Assembly: GCA_017354375.1 (NCBI GenBank)
Contig: JAFMRC010000003.1
Coordinates: forward strand, 1-57,849
Direction: 5' to 3'
Source of the DNA: Nocardiopsaceae bacterium
GTDB lineage: Bacteria > Actinomycetota > Actinomycetes > Streptosporangiales > Streptosporangiaceae
Length of the DNA: 57,849 nt
Positions 33,201 to 41,377 of the stretch are shown here, one piece after another. Under the pieces are notes generated by a model. That model had not been told where the DNA came from and made no database searches. It saw only the letters and a program-made list of their open reading frames with translations. The position numbers and the translations under genes are program-made. Positions within the stretch are counted from its first letter, which is position 1, and every line of letters starts with the position of its first letter.

Positions 33201-34640
33201 GTGAGTGTGGAGTTCTCGGGGCGAGCCGCGGATCTTGCCTTGCTCGACAGCCGACTGCGACTGGTCGCAGGGGAGCGCTCTCCGAGCAGGGGCAACGCGA
33301 TCATAGTCACCGGACGGCGACGCGTCGGCAAGTCCCGGCTGGTGCAGGAATTCTGTGACCGCTCCACGTTGCCGTACGTGATCTTCCAGGCGACACGCGG
33401 CCGGAATCCGTCCAGCGAGCGTGCGGACTTCGTGACCGCCATAGCGCAGTCGGCCCTGCCTGGCGGTCGGCTTGTCGCCGCCACCAGGCCCGTGGACTGG
33501 AACCACGCGCTGCGCACGCTCGCCGCGGCCGTTCCCGCGGAGGCCCCGTCGATCGTCGTCATCGACGAAGTGCCGTGGATCGTCGCGGAGGACGGCGAGT
33601 TCGAGGGCGCTCTGCAGACCGTGTGGGACCGCGAACTGTCCGCGAAGCCCGTCATGCTCATCCTGGTTGGCAGCGACCTGTCCGTCATGGAAGCGCTGAC
33701 CACTTATGGACGGCCTTTCTTCGGCCGTAGCGTCAAGATGACCGTGCGCCCCCTTCACCTGGGCGATGTGGCGGCCATGACCGGGCTCGGCGGTGCCGAC
33801 GCGATGGATGCGATGCTCCTGACCGGGGGGTTTCCCGAGATCGTCCAGTCTTGGCCGGCAGGAGCGAGCCGCGCGGAGTTCCTCCGCCAGTCGGTGGAGA
33901 ACCCGCTGTCGCCGCTACTGGCGGCGGGGGAGCTTACCGTCCTCGGCGAGTTCCCCGGCTCGTCGCTGACACGCGCGGTGCTGGAAGCGATCGGCGCGGG
34001 CGAGCGCACCTTCACCGCGATCGCGACCCATGCGGGAGGTGGCGAGCCACTCGCGTCAGGATCTCTCGTCCCGATCCTCCGGACCCTCATGGCCAAGGGC
34101 GTTGTCGCCGTTGATATGCCCCTCTCCTTGAAAAACGACACGAGGAACAAGCGCTACCGGATCGCGGACACCTATCTCCGCTGCTGGCTCGCCCTGATCT
34201 CCGGGACGATCCCGCTCATCGAGCGCGGTCGCCCGGACCTCGCGCTTGCCCGCATAGAGCGAGCCTGGCCCGCTTGGCGCGAGCGGGCCGTGGAGCCCAT
34301 CATCCGTGAGTCCCTCCTGCGCCTGCTGCCGGATGCGGGATGGCCGCAGACTGGGGCGATTGGCGGCTGGTGGAACCGCCAGGGCAATCCGGAGATAGAC
34401 CTTGTCGGCACAGACCGCTACCCTCGTCCCAGCCAGGTCCACTTCGCTGGTTCCATCAAGTGGTATGAGAACAAGCCCTTCAGCGCCCGCGACTATGGCG
34501 TCCTAGCCGACGCCGTGCCCGTCATCCCAGGGGCGGCCGCGGGCACGCCGCTCGTGGCGGTCTCCCGCTCCGGCTTCGCCCCGGACCTTCCGCTTGCCGC
34601 CACATGGGATCCCGAGGATCTGCTGCGGGCCTGGCAGTAG
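33201..34640 (+). CDS. AAA ATPase, archaeal-type, with DUF234-like C-terminal domain
   Basis: 479 aa. Walker A GRRRVGKSRLVQ (about 38-49) and Walker B SIVVIDEVPW (about 117-126) are intact. A winged-helix segment lies around 290-330, and the C-terminal part has a PD-(D/E)xK-like pattern, NPEIDLVG then SIKWYENKPF. This is the orphan bacterial/archaeal ATPase-DUF234 family, of unknown function and typical of accessory DNA. GTG start at 33201 (33207 also possible). Sits directly behind a palindrome cluster. Confidence 0.83.
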   Translation: MSVEFSGRAADLALLDSRLRLVAGERSPSRGNAIIVTGRRRVGKSRLVQEFCDRSTLPYVIFQATRGRNPSSERADFVTAIAQSALPGGRLVAATRPVDWNHALRTLAAAVPAEAPSIVVIDEVPWIVAEDGEFEGALQTVWDRELSAKPVMLILVGSDLSVMEALTTYGRPFFGRSVKMTVRPLHLGDVAAMTGLGGADAMDAMLLTGGFPEIVQSWPAGASRAEFLRQSVENPLSPLLAAGELTVLGEFPGSSLTRAVLEAIGAGERTFTAIATHAGGGEPLASGSLVPILRTLMAKGVVAVDMPLSLKNDTRNKRYRIADTYLRCWLALISGTIPLIERGRPDLALARIERAWPAWRERAVEPIIRESLLRLLPDAGWPQTGAIGGWWNRQGNPEIDLVGTDRYPRPSQVHFAGSIKWYENKPFSARDYGVLADAVPVIPGAAAGTPLVAVSRSGFAPDLPLAATWDPEDLLRAWQ

Positions 34641-34670
34641 CGATCCCGGCGGCCGGGGCGGGGGAGACGG

Positions 34671-34994
34671 ATGGAACTGGTCAGTCGCGACTATCCGTTC
34701 GGCATCATGGTTGTCGGGGTGTTGGGTTTGCCGCCCGTCGATGTGATGGAGGCTTCGTTGGTCGGGTCCGTGCTACTGCTGTTCATGGGTATCGCGATGG
34801 GGATTACGGCCATCTGGGACATCGGGGGCGTGGCTTCTAGGATGCGCGCTGATCTCGAAGAGTGGCCTCTCTTCGGCGGTCTGTACAGGCGGATGCCATC
34901 GTGGACGTTCCGGGCTTTTGGCATCTGGTGCATCATTTTTGGTATCGGGCAACTCATCTTCATGTACAGCATTACGCGGGGCGTGTCGCGCTAG
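34671..34994 (+). CDS. Small membrane protein of unknown function
   Basis: 107 aa with two or three hydrophobic segments: VVGVLGLP..., LVGSVLLLFMGIAMGITAIW (about 29-49) and FRAFGIWCIIFGIGQLIFMY (about 79-99), separated by a charged loop. GGGGGAG precedes the ATG at 34671. Starts 30 nt after the ATPase stop, so it may be co-transcribed. No family recognised. Confidence 0.6.
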   Translation: MELVSRDYPFGIMVVGVLGLPPVDVMEASLVGSVLLLFMGIAMGITAIWDIGGVASRMRADLEEWPLFGGLYRRMPSWTFRAFGIWCIIFGIGQLIFMYSITRGVSR

Positions 34995-35240
34995 CCCGGT
35001 TTTCTGTACCTCGCGGGCGCCGCGGGAGGACCGGAGTGGCCCAGACGCTGAATGCCCTGCGACGGGAGAATCGCCTTAGCGCGGTCAGACGGCGTGGAGG
35101 GCGTCGCGGGAGGCGGTCAGGCCGGCGATGGCCCGGGTGAGGCGCCCGTGTTCGCGATCGCGCTGCTGACCGCCTCGGGCATGGCGGCCCCGGATCGGGC
35201 CGGGCGCGACCGCCGCCGAAGGAGAACTTGATAGGTCATC

Positions 35241-35558
35241 GTGCTCAAGCAGCAGCGGCCGGCCTACCTTGCCGCAATGCATCGCGCCGACGACGGCGAC
35301 TACGGGCCGCTGGGAGAGATCCTTGCCCGCGCCATGTACGACAACCTCAACCGTTTCATCGTCCCGTCCCTGGCTGGCCCGGCACGCCTGGTTCCGCTGG
35401 CGGCCCTGGTCGATAAAGAGCTATCGCTGCCTGCCCTGCGGCAGGCGGCCCAGCGTGGTCGCCTGGATGCGATCCAGGGGGCGGACGGTATATGGCGCAG
35501 CAGCCGCAAGGCGGTCGAGGATTACCTGCGCACGAGGCAGCGCCGACGCGCAACCTGA
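35241..35558 (+). pseudogene. Fic family protein, C-terminal fragment
   Basis: 105 codons matching only the tail of Fic proteins: LKQQRPAYLAAMHRADDGDYGPLGEILARA, then the C-terminal winged/excisionase-like segment ALVDKELSLPALRQAAQRGRL. A stop codon (TAG) lies immediately upstream in the same frame and the catalytic HxFx(D/E)GNGR loop is nowhere in the preceding 250 nt. An intact Fic enzyme would AMPylate proteins; this remnant cannot. It may still express a short DNA-binding protein from the GTG at 35241. Confidence 0.6.
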
Positions 35559-35671
35559 GCTGGTGGAACGGGGGGTGGTCGAGCCTGCCTGCTGACTCCG
35601 GACGAGGCCTGCGAGCGGTCGATGCCGCGTTGCGCATCAGCCGAACCTGGAAGCGAACAGCCGCGCTCTGG

Positions 35672-35714
35672 CTTAGACTGAGTCTACGTTCATAGAACGT
35701 AGACTCAGTCTAAG
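35672..35714. promoter_or_regulatory. Perfect 20-bp-arm palindrome, candidate operator
   Basis: CTTAGACTGAGTCTACGTTC (35672-35691) is repeated inverted at 35695-35714 with only ATA between. Each arm also contains the palindrome TAGACTGAGTCTA. It lies 97 nt upstream of the membrane gene and shares AGTCT...TTCATAGA...AGACT with the site at 36379. Confidence 0.7.
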
Positions 35715-35810
35715 AGTGCTCGATACATGGCGCGGTGGGCCGTGAGGAGCGGCGGCCGGAGGCCGGGGGCCGGGGCCGTTAGAGACGGCAAAAGACGCAA
35801 GGGAGTGGCA

Positions 35811-36260
35811 GTGGATTCTGTTTCGTCCTCCGCGAGCCTGGTGGTTACGGTCGTGGTGCTGGCGTTCATCTTGTTCCGTCAGTTGCGGGCCCGGCCGGTT
35901 ACCAGCCGGATGCTGATCCCGGTTGTCTTGATCGTGGTCGGCCTGGGCAACGAGCTCAGCTACAGTCAACGGCACCCCCTCTCGGGAGCGGCGCTGGCGG
36001 CGCTGGCCGGACTCCTGGTGCTGGACGCGGGCGCCCTGGGCGCGCTGCGGGCCTGGACCGTGCGCCTCTGGCGCGAGGACGGCCAGGTCCTGCGGCAGGG
36101 AACATGGCTCACCGTCGCCCTGTGGCTGGTGGGCCTTGGCATCCACGTGGCCGTCGACCAGGTCGCGGGCCTCGGCTCCAGCAGCCTGCTCCTCTACCTG
36201 GGGATCACCTACCTCGTCCAGCGACTCGTGCTGCTGCCGCGAGCCGGGCGAGTGCGATAA
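35811..36260 (+). CDS. Four-helix membrane protein, DUF1453-like
   Basis: 149 aa with four hydrophobic helices: LVVTVVVLAFILFRQL, LIPVVLIVVGLGNEL, ALAALAGLLVLDAGALGAL and WLTVALWLVGLGIHVAV. The layout and the R-Q-L-R-x-R-P charged turn recall DUF1453/CcdC-like proteins. GGGAG five bases before GTG 35811 selects that start over the ATG at 35727. Followed by a tandem-repeat array and then the ArsR-like regulator, which probably controls it. Confidence 0.7.
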   Translation: MDSVSSSASLVVTVVVLAFILFRQLRARPVTSRMLIPVVLIVVGLGNELSYSQRHPLSGAALAALAGLLVLDAGALGALRAWTVRLWREDGQVLRQGTWLTVALWLVGLGIHVAVDQVAGLGSSSLLLYLGITYLVQRLVLLPRAGRVR

Positions 36261-36264
36261 GCCC

Positions 36265-36369
36265 GCGGCCACCCGGAGTCCGGCCACCCGGAGTCCGGCC
36301 ACCCGGAGTCCGGCCACCCGGAGTCTGGGTACCTGGAGTCCGGCCACCCGGAGTCTGGGTACACGGGGA
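36265..36369. repeat. 15-bp tandem repeat array
   Basis: Seven consecutive 15-bp units. Five are CCGGCCACCCGGAGT or differ by one base; two (36325-36339 and 36355-36369) are the diverged CTGGGTACCTGGAGT type. It fills the gap between the membrane gene stop and the regulator's operator. Confidence 0.9.
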
Positions 36370-36378
36370 GCTGGCAAG

Positions 36379-36396
36379 AGTCTGTTTTCATAGACT
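36379..36396. promoter_or_regulatory. Operator-like inverted repeat upstream of the ArsR-like gene
   Basis: AGTCTGTTTTCATAGACT: AGTCT/AGACT arms around an AT-rich centre, 29 nt before the ATG at 36425. Shares TTCATAGA and the AGTCT/AGACT arms with 35672-35714. Confidence 0.6.
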
Positions 36397-36424
36397 GAAG
36401 AATGATCCTGCTAGTGTTCAGCAC

Positions 36425-37015
36425 ATGACCGGCCGGCCGCCCGCGCGACTACGCGCTGTTCATCGTGCCCTGGCTGACCCGCTGCGCCTGCAGTTGTTCG
36501 GGCTGCTCACGGAGCGGCCCCGGTCGGCCCGGGAACTCGCCGAGTTGACCGGCAAGCAGCCCAACCGCCTCTACCATCACCTCGACCTCATAGAGGGTGG
36601 CGGCCTGATCGAGGTCGTCGAGTACCGGCAGGTGCCGGGCGGCAAGGTCGAGCGGGTCTACGCCCCCGTCGCGGCCGAGCCCCCCGGGGACGTCGCCACC
36701 CCCACCGAGACCGCCGAGTTCCTGTCCGCGGTTCTCGAGACCACCCGGGCCGAGATCACCGCCGCCGCCCGGGCCAAGGAAGCCGGCGAAGACCGTACCT
36801 TCGGCCTTGTCCGCGGTGCCGTCAAGGTCAGCCAGGCCCGCCTCGCCGAGCTTAGGGCGCTGGTGGAGGAGTTCATCTCCAGCGCCGAGGATCAACCCGA
36901 CCCAGACGGCACGTGGACCACGATCGTGTGGGCCTCAGCGGATCGCGAGCAACGTCCCGGCCCCGGGGTCGGCAACGGCGGCAGCGACGGCAGCGGCAGC
37001 CGTGCAAAGAGCTGA
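36425..37015 (+). CDS. ArsR/winged-helix family transcriptional regulator
   Basis: 196 aa. N-terminal winged helix: ALADPLRLQLFGLLTERPRSARELAEL then NRLYHHLDLIEGGGLIEVVE, the ArsR/HTH_20 pattern. C-terminal helical half of unknown ligand and an acidic/Gly-Ser tail. No metal-site cysteines, so not a metal sensor. ATG at 36425; the frame open back to 36104 overlaps the membrane gene and repeat array and is rejected. Probably binds the two related inverted repeats at 35672 and 36379. Confidence 0.82.
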   Translation: MTGRPPARLRAVHRALADPLRLQLFGLLTERPRSARELAELTGKQPNRLYHHLDLIEGGGLIEVVEYRQVPGGKVERVYAPVAAEPPGDVATPTETAEFLSAVLETTRAEITAAARAKEAGEDRTFGLVRGAVKVSQARLAELRALVEEFISSAEDQPDPDGTWTTIVWASADREQRPGPGVGNGGSDGSGSRAKS

Positions 37016-37208
37016 CAGGTTGTTACGCGTAAACCGGGCGACAACCTCGCGCGTCACCCTGATCGGACTTGAGGTATTTAAGAGCGTTGTCAGGGTCACT
37101 AAGCTGTACCGCACGGTTATCAAACGACCTCGTCCGGCAGCGAGGGCAGCGAGGGCAGCGGGGCAAAACCGAGCCAGCGGGGCAAAGAGGCAGCGAGGCG
37201 GGAGCGCG

Positions 37209-37463
37209 TTGGAGCAACTCAGCTCGGCCGACCCCAGGAAACTGGGCGGTATCGCCATCGTCGGCCGTCTTGGCCAGGGCGCCATGGGCACCGTCTACTT
37301 CGGCGTCACGCCGGACGGCGAGCAGGTAGTGGTGAAGACCGTCCCGCCCCTCGACGGCTACACCCCTCTCTCCCACAAGGCCAACCGCGAATCCGAATAC
37401 CGTCAGGCCCACGCGGCCTTCACCGGTCGCCTGAACCGAGGAAAGAACAGTAACCGCGCATAG
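37209..37463 (+). pseudogene. Serine/threonine protein kinase, N-terminal fragment
   Basis: About 84 codons cover only the glycine loop (GRLGQGAMGTVYFGVTPDG) and the ATP-binding lysine (VVVKTV) of a Hanks-type kinase, then the reading frame passes into unrelated sequence and stops. No catalytic-loop HRD or DFG follows. TTG at 37209 is a possible start. Dead remnant; upstream sequence is GCAGCGAGG-rich and low-complexity. Confidence 0.6.
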
Positions 37464-37502
37464 CGCTGTGGGAGATGGAGCGAATGACCTTGGAGGATGC
37501 CG

Positions 37503-38417
37503 ATGAGTGACCTTAAGCTCTTTCAGATCGACAACGGTAAGGCCGTCGAGCTGCGCGGCGCCGCGCTGGCTATGGAGAAGCCGCTTCAGGTTCTGATCGA
37601 GAGCAATATGGAGGTTCTCTTCGGCGTCCGTTTTGTCGCCAGCGAGCACTCGACCGGCAAGAAGCATGGCGGGCGGATCGACTCTCTTGGGCTGGATGAG
37701 AACCGCAGCCCAGTCATTTTCGAGTACAAGCGCTCCGTCAACGAGAACGTGATCAACCAAGGACTTTTCTATCTTGATTGGCTGCTCGATCATCGCGCTG
37801 AGTTCGAGCTCCTGGTCATGAAGAAGTTTGGACACGATGAGGCCGAGCCGATCGACTGGTCTAGCCCAAGGTTGGTCTGTGTGGCCAGCGACTTCACGCG
37901 ATACGACGAGCACGCCATTGCGCAGATCAACCGCAGCATTGAGCTTGTCCGATACAGGAACTACGACGGTGCTTTCCTGACGCTTGACCTGATGGCCTCT
38001 ACCAGTGCCTCAGCAACCTCCGCCGAAGGCCAGGACAATCCGGGCCGGATGTCCGCCAGCGAGAGAACCGTCGCTCAGCTGCATGATCGAGCACCCGAAG
38101 ATCTCAAAACTCTATACGGGGCTCTGGACGACTATCTGCTTTCGCTCGGCGACGACGTGACCAAGACGGAACGTAAGAATTACTACGCCTACCGGCGGAT
38201 CAAGAACTTCGCATGCGTTGAGATCCATCCGCAGACCAAGAAACTGCTGGTCTATCTCAAGATCGATCCCAAGAGCATTACCCTAGAACCTGGCTTCACC
38301 CGTGACATGAGCAAGATCGGCCACTTCGGGACTGGTGATCTTGAAGTGACAATCGGGACTTCTGCGGATTTCGAGCGGGCGCAGTCGTTGATTGTGGCGA
38401 GCTACCAGGCGGGCTGA
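37503..38417 (+). CDS. DUF5655 protein with PD-(D/E)xK nuclease-like N-terminal domain
   Basis: 304 aa. N-terminal domain has the nuclease-like sequence GGRIDSLGLDENRSPVIFEY followed by Lys (about 58-78), i.e. D-(x)n-ExK, and resembles NucS/DUF91-type proteins. The C-terminal domain (DLKTLYGALDDYLLSLGDDV... and KKLLVYLKIDP) is the DUF5655 domain. GGAGG six bases before ATG 37503 beats the upstream ATG 37497. Base composition is less GC-biased than neighbours. Found in defence and accessory islands in other bacteria; activity here unproven. Confidence 0.8.
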   Translation: MSDLKLFQIDNGKAVELRGAALAMEKPLQVLIESNMEVLFGVRFVASEHSTGKKHGGRIDSLGLDENRSPVIFEYKRSVNENVINQGLFYLDWLLDHRAEFELLVMKKFGHDEAEPIDWSSPRLVCVASDFTRYDEHAIAQINRSIELVRYRNYDGAFLTLDLMASTSASATSAEGQDNPGRMSASERTVAQLHDRAPEDLKTLYGALDDYLLSLGDDVTKTERKNYYAYRRIKNFACVEIHPQTKKLLVYLKIDPKSITLEPGFTRDMSKIGHFGTGDLEVTIGTSADFERAQSLIVASYQAG

Positions 38418-38420
38418 CTG

Positions 38421-38555
38421 TCTGGCACCCGTGTTATCGATGACATCGCCAACCTCGCGTTCATCAGCGCCAAGGCCAACAAGGAGACCCGGGACCAGGC
38501 GCCCAGGGTCGTCATGCCGATGACTTTCTCGATCCGCGCCAGTCTGCACACCTGA
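38421..38555 (+). pseudogene. DUF1524 (GmrSD-type) C-terminal fragment
   Basis: An open frame with no start, reading GTRVIDDIANLAFISAKANK then a short tail and TGA, resembles the end of DUF262/DUF1524 proteins (pattern D.IANL.FI...N). The HNH catalytic part is missing. Located immediately after the DUF5655 gene. Assignment rests on one short block. Confidence 0.4.
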
Positions 38556-38580
38556 GATCGACTCACGGGAGGCTGGCGTC

Positions 38581-39147
38581 GTGCGGAAGCTGATCTACGG
38601 CATGAACCTGACCCTGGACGGCTACATCGCCGCGCCCGGCGACGACATCGGCTGGAGCGGTCCGCCGAGCGGCGAACTGTTCCAGTGGTGGCTCGACCAG
38701 GAGCGGGCGAGCAGCCTGTCGCTGTACGGGCGCAAGCTGTGGGAGGCGATGAGCTCCTACTGGCCGGCTGGCGACCAGCAGCCCAACGCCACCCCGGCGG
38801 AGATCGCGTTTGCGCAAAACTGGCGGGACACGCCGAAGGTGGTGTTCTCCTCCACGATCGACAAGGTCGACTGGAACACCCGTCTGGTCACCGGCGACGC
38901 GGTTGACGAGATCACCCGGCTCAAGGCCGGGGACGGCGGCTCGATGAGCATCGGCGGCGCGACGCTCGCCGGGGCTGCCATGAGGGCCGGGCTGATCGAC
39001 GAGTACGCACTGGCCGCCTATCCGGTCTTGGTGGGTGGCGGCACGCCGTTCTTCACGGCGCTGGATAGCTGGGTCAGCTTGAACCTGGTAGAGACGCGGA
39101 CGTTCCCCGGCGGCATCGTGCTGACCAGGTACGAGACGAGGCGCTGA
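38581..39147 (+). CDS. Dihydrofolate reductase family protein
   Basis: 188-aa RibD C-terminal/DHFR-fold protein: RKLIYGMNLTLDGYIA at the start, LSLYGRKLWEAM near 45, GGSMSIGGATLAGAAMRAGL near 120, and PVLVGGGTPFF. NADPH-dependent reductase of unknown substrate. GTG start with GGGAGG nine bases upstream. About the same fold as 22040-22645 but clearly different in sequence. Confidence 0.87.
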   Translation: MRKLIYGMNLTLDGYIAAPGDDIGWSGPPSGELFQWWLDQERASSLSLYGRKLWEAMSSYWPAGDQQPNATPAEIAFAQNWRDTPKVVFSSTIDKVDWNTRLVTGDAVDEITRLKAGDGGSMSIGGATLAGAAMRAGLIDEYALAAYPVLVGGGTPFFTALDSWVSLNLVETRTFPGGIVLTRYETRR

Positions 39148-39485
39148 GCGGTCGAGTCATATGCGCGGCTCGCGATCGTGGGCCAGGTTAGGCTCGCGGC
39201 GCGCCCGGCCGGACTGGGCTGGGACGTGATTTCCCAGGCATCTGGCTCGTTTGTCGCGGACCAGGGCGAATGCTGGCGGATCGCAGGCGGCTGTGAGTAT
39301 GGTTGGGTATCGAGCGCATTACCGTACGTATCGTCAGAGTGATTGCGTGCATCCGGACCCGTTCCGGCTTCCGTCCGAGAGCCGTCGCGACCGCGGAGGT
39401 TGCGGACGCGGTTGACCGGGCTGCCGCACGTCGGGCAGGTGGGCGGGTTCGCGAGCTGGTCCGCCCGCTCCTGGTCGAGGATGCG
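39148..39485. other. 338-nt gap, nothing recognisable
   Basis: Frames on both strands are Arg/Ser/Pro-rich and look like shadow translation; no ribosome-binding site, hairpin or repeat stands out. Confidence 0.5.
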
Positions 39486-39929
39486 CTACTTGGAAGGCGA
39501 GGGGGCCGGAACGACGTAAATAGGGAACTCTCTCGAGAATTCCTCGCCGTCCGTGGTGCGGAAGGTGGTCTGTGCGGTGTACTCACCGTACGAGGTGCCC
39601 GATATGACGATGTCTGCGATGATGTTCGCGATCTTTGGCATCATCGCTGGCATGTCTTCCTTCGGCATCTTGAAGTTCTGACTGATCGCGAACTGCGGGG
39701 TTCCAGAGGGGTCGGTTACCCGGATGGTGAGGTCTCCGTCGGGGAGCTTCGCGAACTCGTGTCCTGCTGGCCCTTCCACCTCGTCCGTGAGGCTGATGAC
39801 TATCTTCTGGCGGACGGAGAACGGCAGGGATGCCGTCGCAATGGCTCGCTGGTTGACTCCTACCAAGGTGAGCGCACCGCGGGCATCGGCGGTCACTCCC
39901 TCGGCGAGGACGAAGAGGTCGCACTTCAT
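39486..39929 (-). CDS. DUF6941-like protein
   Basis: 147 aa, predicted beta-rich, soluble, no signal peptide. Begins KCDLFVLAEGVTADARGALTLVGV, the opening of DUF6941-type proteins, and has ISLTDEVEGPAGHEF and FPIYVVPAP. Function unknown. Its ATG overlaps the stop of the HTH gene upstream by four bases, so the two are translationally coupled. Confidence 0.65.
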   Translation of the reverse strand: MKCDLFVLAEGVTADARGALTLVGVNQRAIATASLPFSVRQKIVISLTDEVEGPAGHEFAKLPDGDLTIRVTDPSGTPQFAISQNFKMPKEDMPAMMPKIANIIADIVISGTSYGEYTAQTTFRTTDGEEFSREFPIYVVPAPSPSK

Positions 39930-40576
39930 TGGCCCGCCTCAGCCTGCATGTTGTAACCGGCCGGACGAGGAACTCCGGACGTGTGCGCATCCACCATGAA
40001 GAGCGCCGCCGCGCCGCTCTCCAAGTTCCTGGCCGCGCTATAGCTAACGGCGGAGGGGCCGGACTGCGTGAGTACCGTGACCAAGGGTTCGGCGCGGGCG
40101 AGGTATGCGTTGATCTCGGCGAGCTGTGCTTCTGTCGGGTGGTGGAAACCGTCTCCCAGCGAGTAGGTCTGGTCGAGCCATCGATTGACGTCCGCCCAGC
40201 GCCAGACTTTCATGGAGCCCCTGTCGCCGCCTCCCAGGGACGCCTTCGGCAACGGGAAACCGCCCGGCCCCCGCGTTCCCGTTACCCAGGAACGGATGGT
40301 TTCCCGGTGGATCTTCGTGCGAGCGGAGATATCCGGTACCGCGACAAGTTCCTCGTCGAGTTGATCGACGCGCGAACCGGGCAGCGCGTGCTCAATGCGG
40401 TGGGCCGTTTCGATGGCCTTACTGACGATATCGCCATATTCGATGGACAGTGTCGCCCATGTCACACCATCGACCATGGACCATGCAAGATCACTCAAGT
40501 TCCCCGCGATCTTTTCAACAACATGATCATCATCGAAATCGATACCGAGCACCCGGAACGTAACTATCGTATCCAC
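39926..40576 (-). CDS. Helix-turn-helix protein of unknown function
   Basis: 216 aa. The middle carries a MerR/excisionase-like element: VAVPDISARTKIHRETIRSW then a W-containing strand KVWRWADVNRWL. The N-terminal part (TFRVLGIDFDDDHVVEKIAG) and the C-terminal part are unrecognised. GTG at 40576 has AGGAGA upstream; the open frame to 40687 would run through the operator at 40620-40637 and is rejected. Likely binds that operator and controls itself and the DUF6941 gene. Confidence 0.65.
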   Translation of the reverse strand: MDTIVTFRVLGIDFDDDHVVEKIAGNLSDLAWSMVDGVTWATLSIEYGDIVSKAIETAHRIEHALPGSRVDQLDEELVAVPDISARTKIHRETIRSWVTGTRGPGGFPLPKASLGGGDRGSMKVWRWADVNRWLDQTYSLGDGFHHPTEAQLAEINAYLARAEPLVTVLTQSGPSAVSYSAARNLESGAAALFMVDAHTSGVPRPAGYNMQAEAGQ

Positions 40577-40619
40577 TGAAATGGGATCTCCTGGGCTTGG
40601 CGGACGTGATGGTAATGGG

Positions 40620-40654
40620 TGTAGGCAACTGCCTACACATACTATACCAGTATG
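40620..40654 (-). promoter_or_regulatory. Operator-promoter of the HTH/DUF6941 pair
   Basis: TGTAGGCAACTGCCTACA (40620-40637) has perfect 8-bp arms. A second inverted repeat, CATACT/AGTATG, follows at 40638-40654 and includes a minus-strand TATAGT that can serve as -10 box. Confidence 0.65.
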
Positions 40655-40699
40655 CTGCGCGTCGTTCCAGATACGCGTGCCGGGCATCTGCGTCCGCCG

Positions 40700-41377
40700 C
40701 TAGCCCAGTTGGGCGCGCAGCGCGCGGATGCGTGCACGTATCTCCCGCGCACGCTGTCGCACGCGAACGCGGCTCCGGCTGCTTCCGGGCTTCTTCAACG
40801 TCTGCTGAGCTAGGGCGGCGCGGTCGTCGGCGGTCTCCAGCAGCGGTTCTGGCGCCAGGGAGCCATCGGCTGGGTGGTGATAGCCCACGCTCTCGGCAAG
40901 ATCGTTAGCTCGCGACATGTCATGCCGGGACGCCTCATCCAGATGCAGCGCCGAGTTCAGCGTCTCTTCTGCCTGTGCGGTCTGCTGCGCGGCGAGGGCA
41001 AGCAGTTCGTCGGTTCTCGCCTGCTTGTCTGCCGCGGTCATGCACGCCTGCGCGGCCTCGATGAGCAGCTCGGCCTCGTCGAGCAGTTCCGTGGCGATCG
41101 CCACGGCGGATGCGGGAGACCCGCCTTTCCTGTGGGGGCAGCGGTCTACACGCGACCTGAGCGTCCTGGCGTTGGCCTCCGATCCCCTGCCTGTCGAGAA
41201 GACGAGGTACTCGCAACGATCGCCCTTGGGCATTTCCTGGTCGCATATCACTATGCCGAAGGAGTGCCCTTCGAACTTGCGGAACCACCAACCCGCGTTC
41301 TGTGCGTACTTGAGGGCATCACGGAAGTACTGCTTGCTGTGCTCAGGCCATTCGTCGTTTGGGCCATACCAGTCCAA
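40700..41377 (-). CDS. HicA-like N-terminal domain protein with C-terminal coiled coil
   Basis: 225 aa. Residues ~15-85 (FRDALKYAQNAGWWFRKFEGHSFGIVIC...) resemble the dsRBD-like HicA toxin fold, with the GH pair in EGHSFG, but are extended with Cys residues (ICDQ, DRCE, DRCPH). The rest is Ala/Glu/Gln-rich coiled coil and a basic C-terminus (about 195-225, Arg every second or third residue). TTG start at 41377 with GAGGTG five bases upstream. Precedes the HTH and DUF6941 genes on the same strand; a toxin-like role is an inference. Confidence 0.55.
   Translation of the reverse strand: MDWYGPNDEWPEHSKQYFRDALKYAQNAGWWFRKFEGHSFGIVICDQEMPKGDRCEYLVFSTGRGSEANARTLRSRVDRCPHRKGGSPASAVAIATELLDEAELLIEAAQACMTAADKQARTDELLALAAQQTAQAEETLNSALHLDEASRHDMSRANDLAESVGYHHPADGSLAPEPLLETADDRAALAQQTLKKPGSSRSRVRVRQRAREIRARIRALRAQLG

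Noticed and set aside
35085-35282. Minus-strand 65-codon frame ending in a coil-like RLTRAIAGLTASRDALHAV
   Set aside because: Could be the end of a lost gene, but no family is recognisable and it overlaps the Fic remnant.
37016-37208. Possible start of the kinase remnant in the long frame from 36807
   Set aside because: That frame overlaps the ArsR-like gene and is low-complexity until the glycine loop; only the 84-codon part resembles a kinase.
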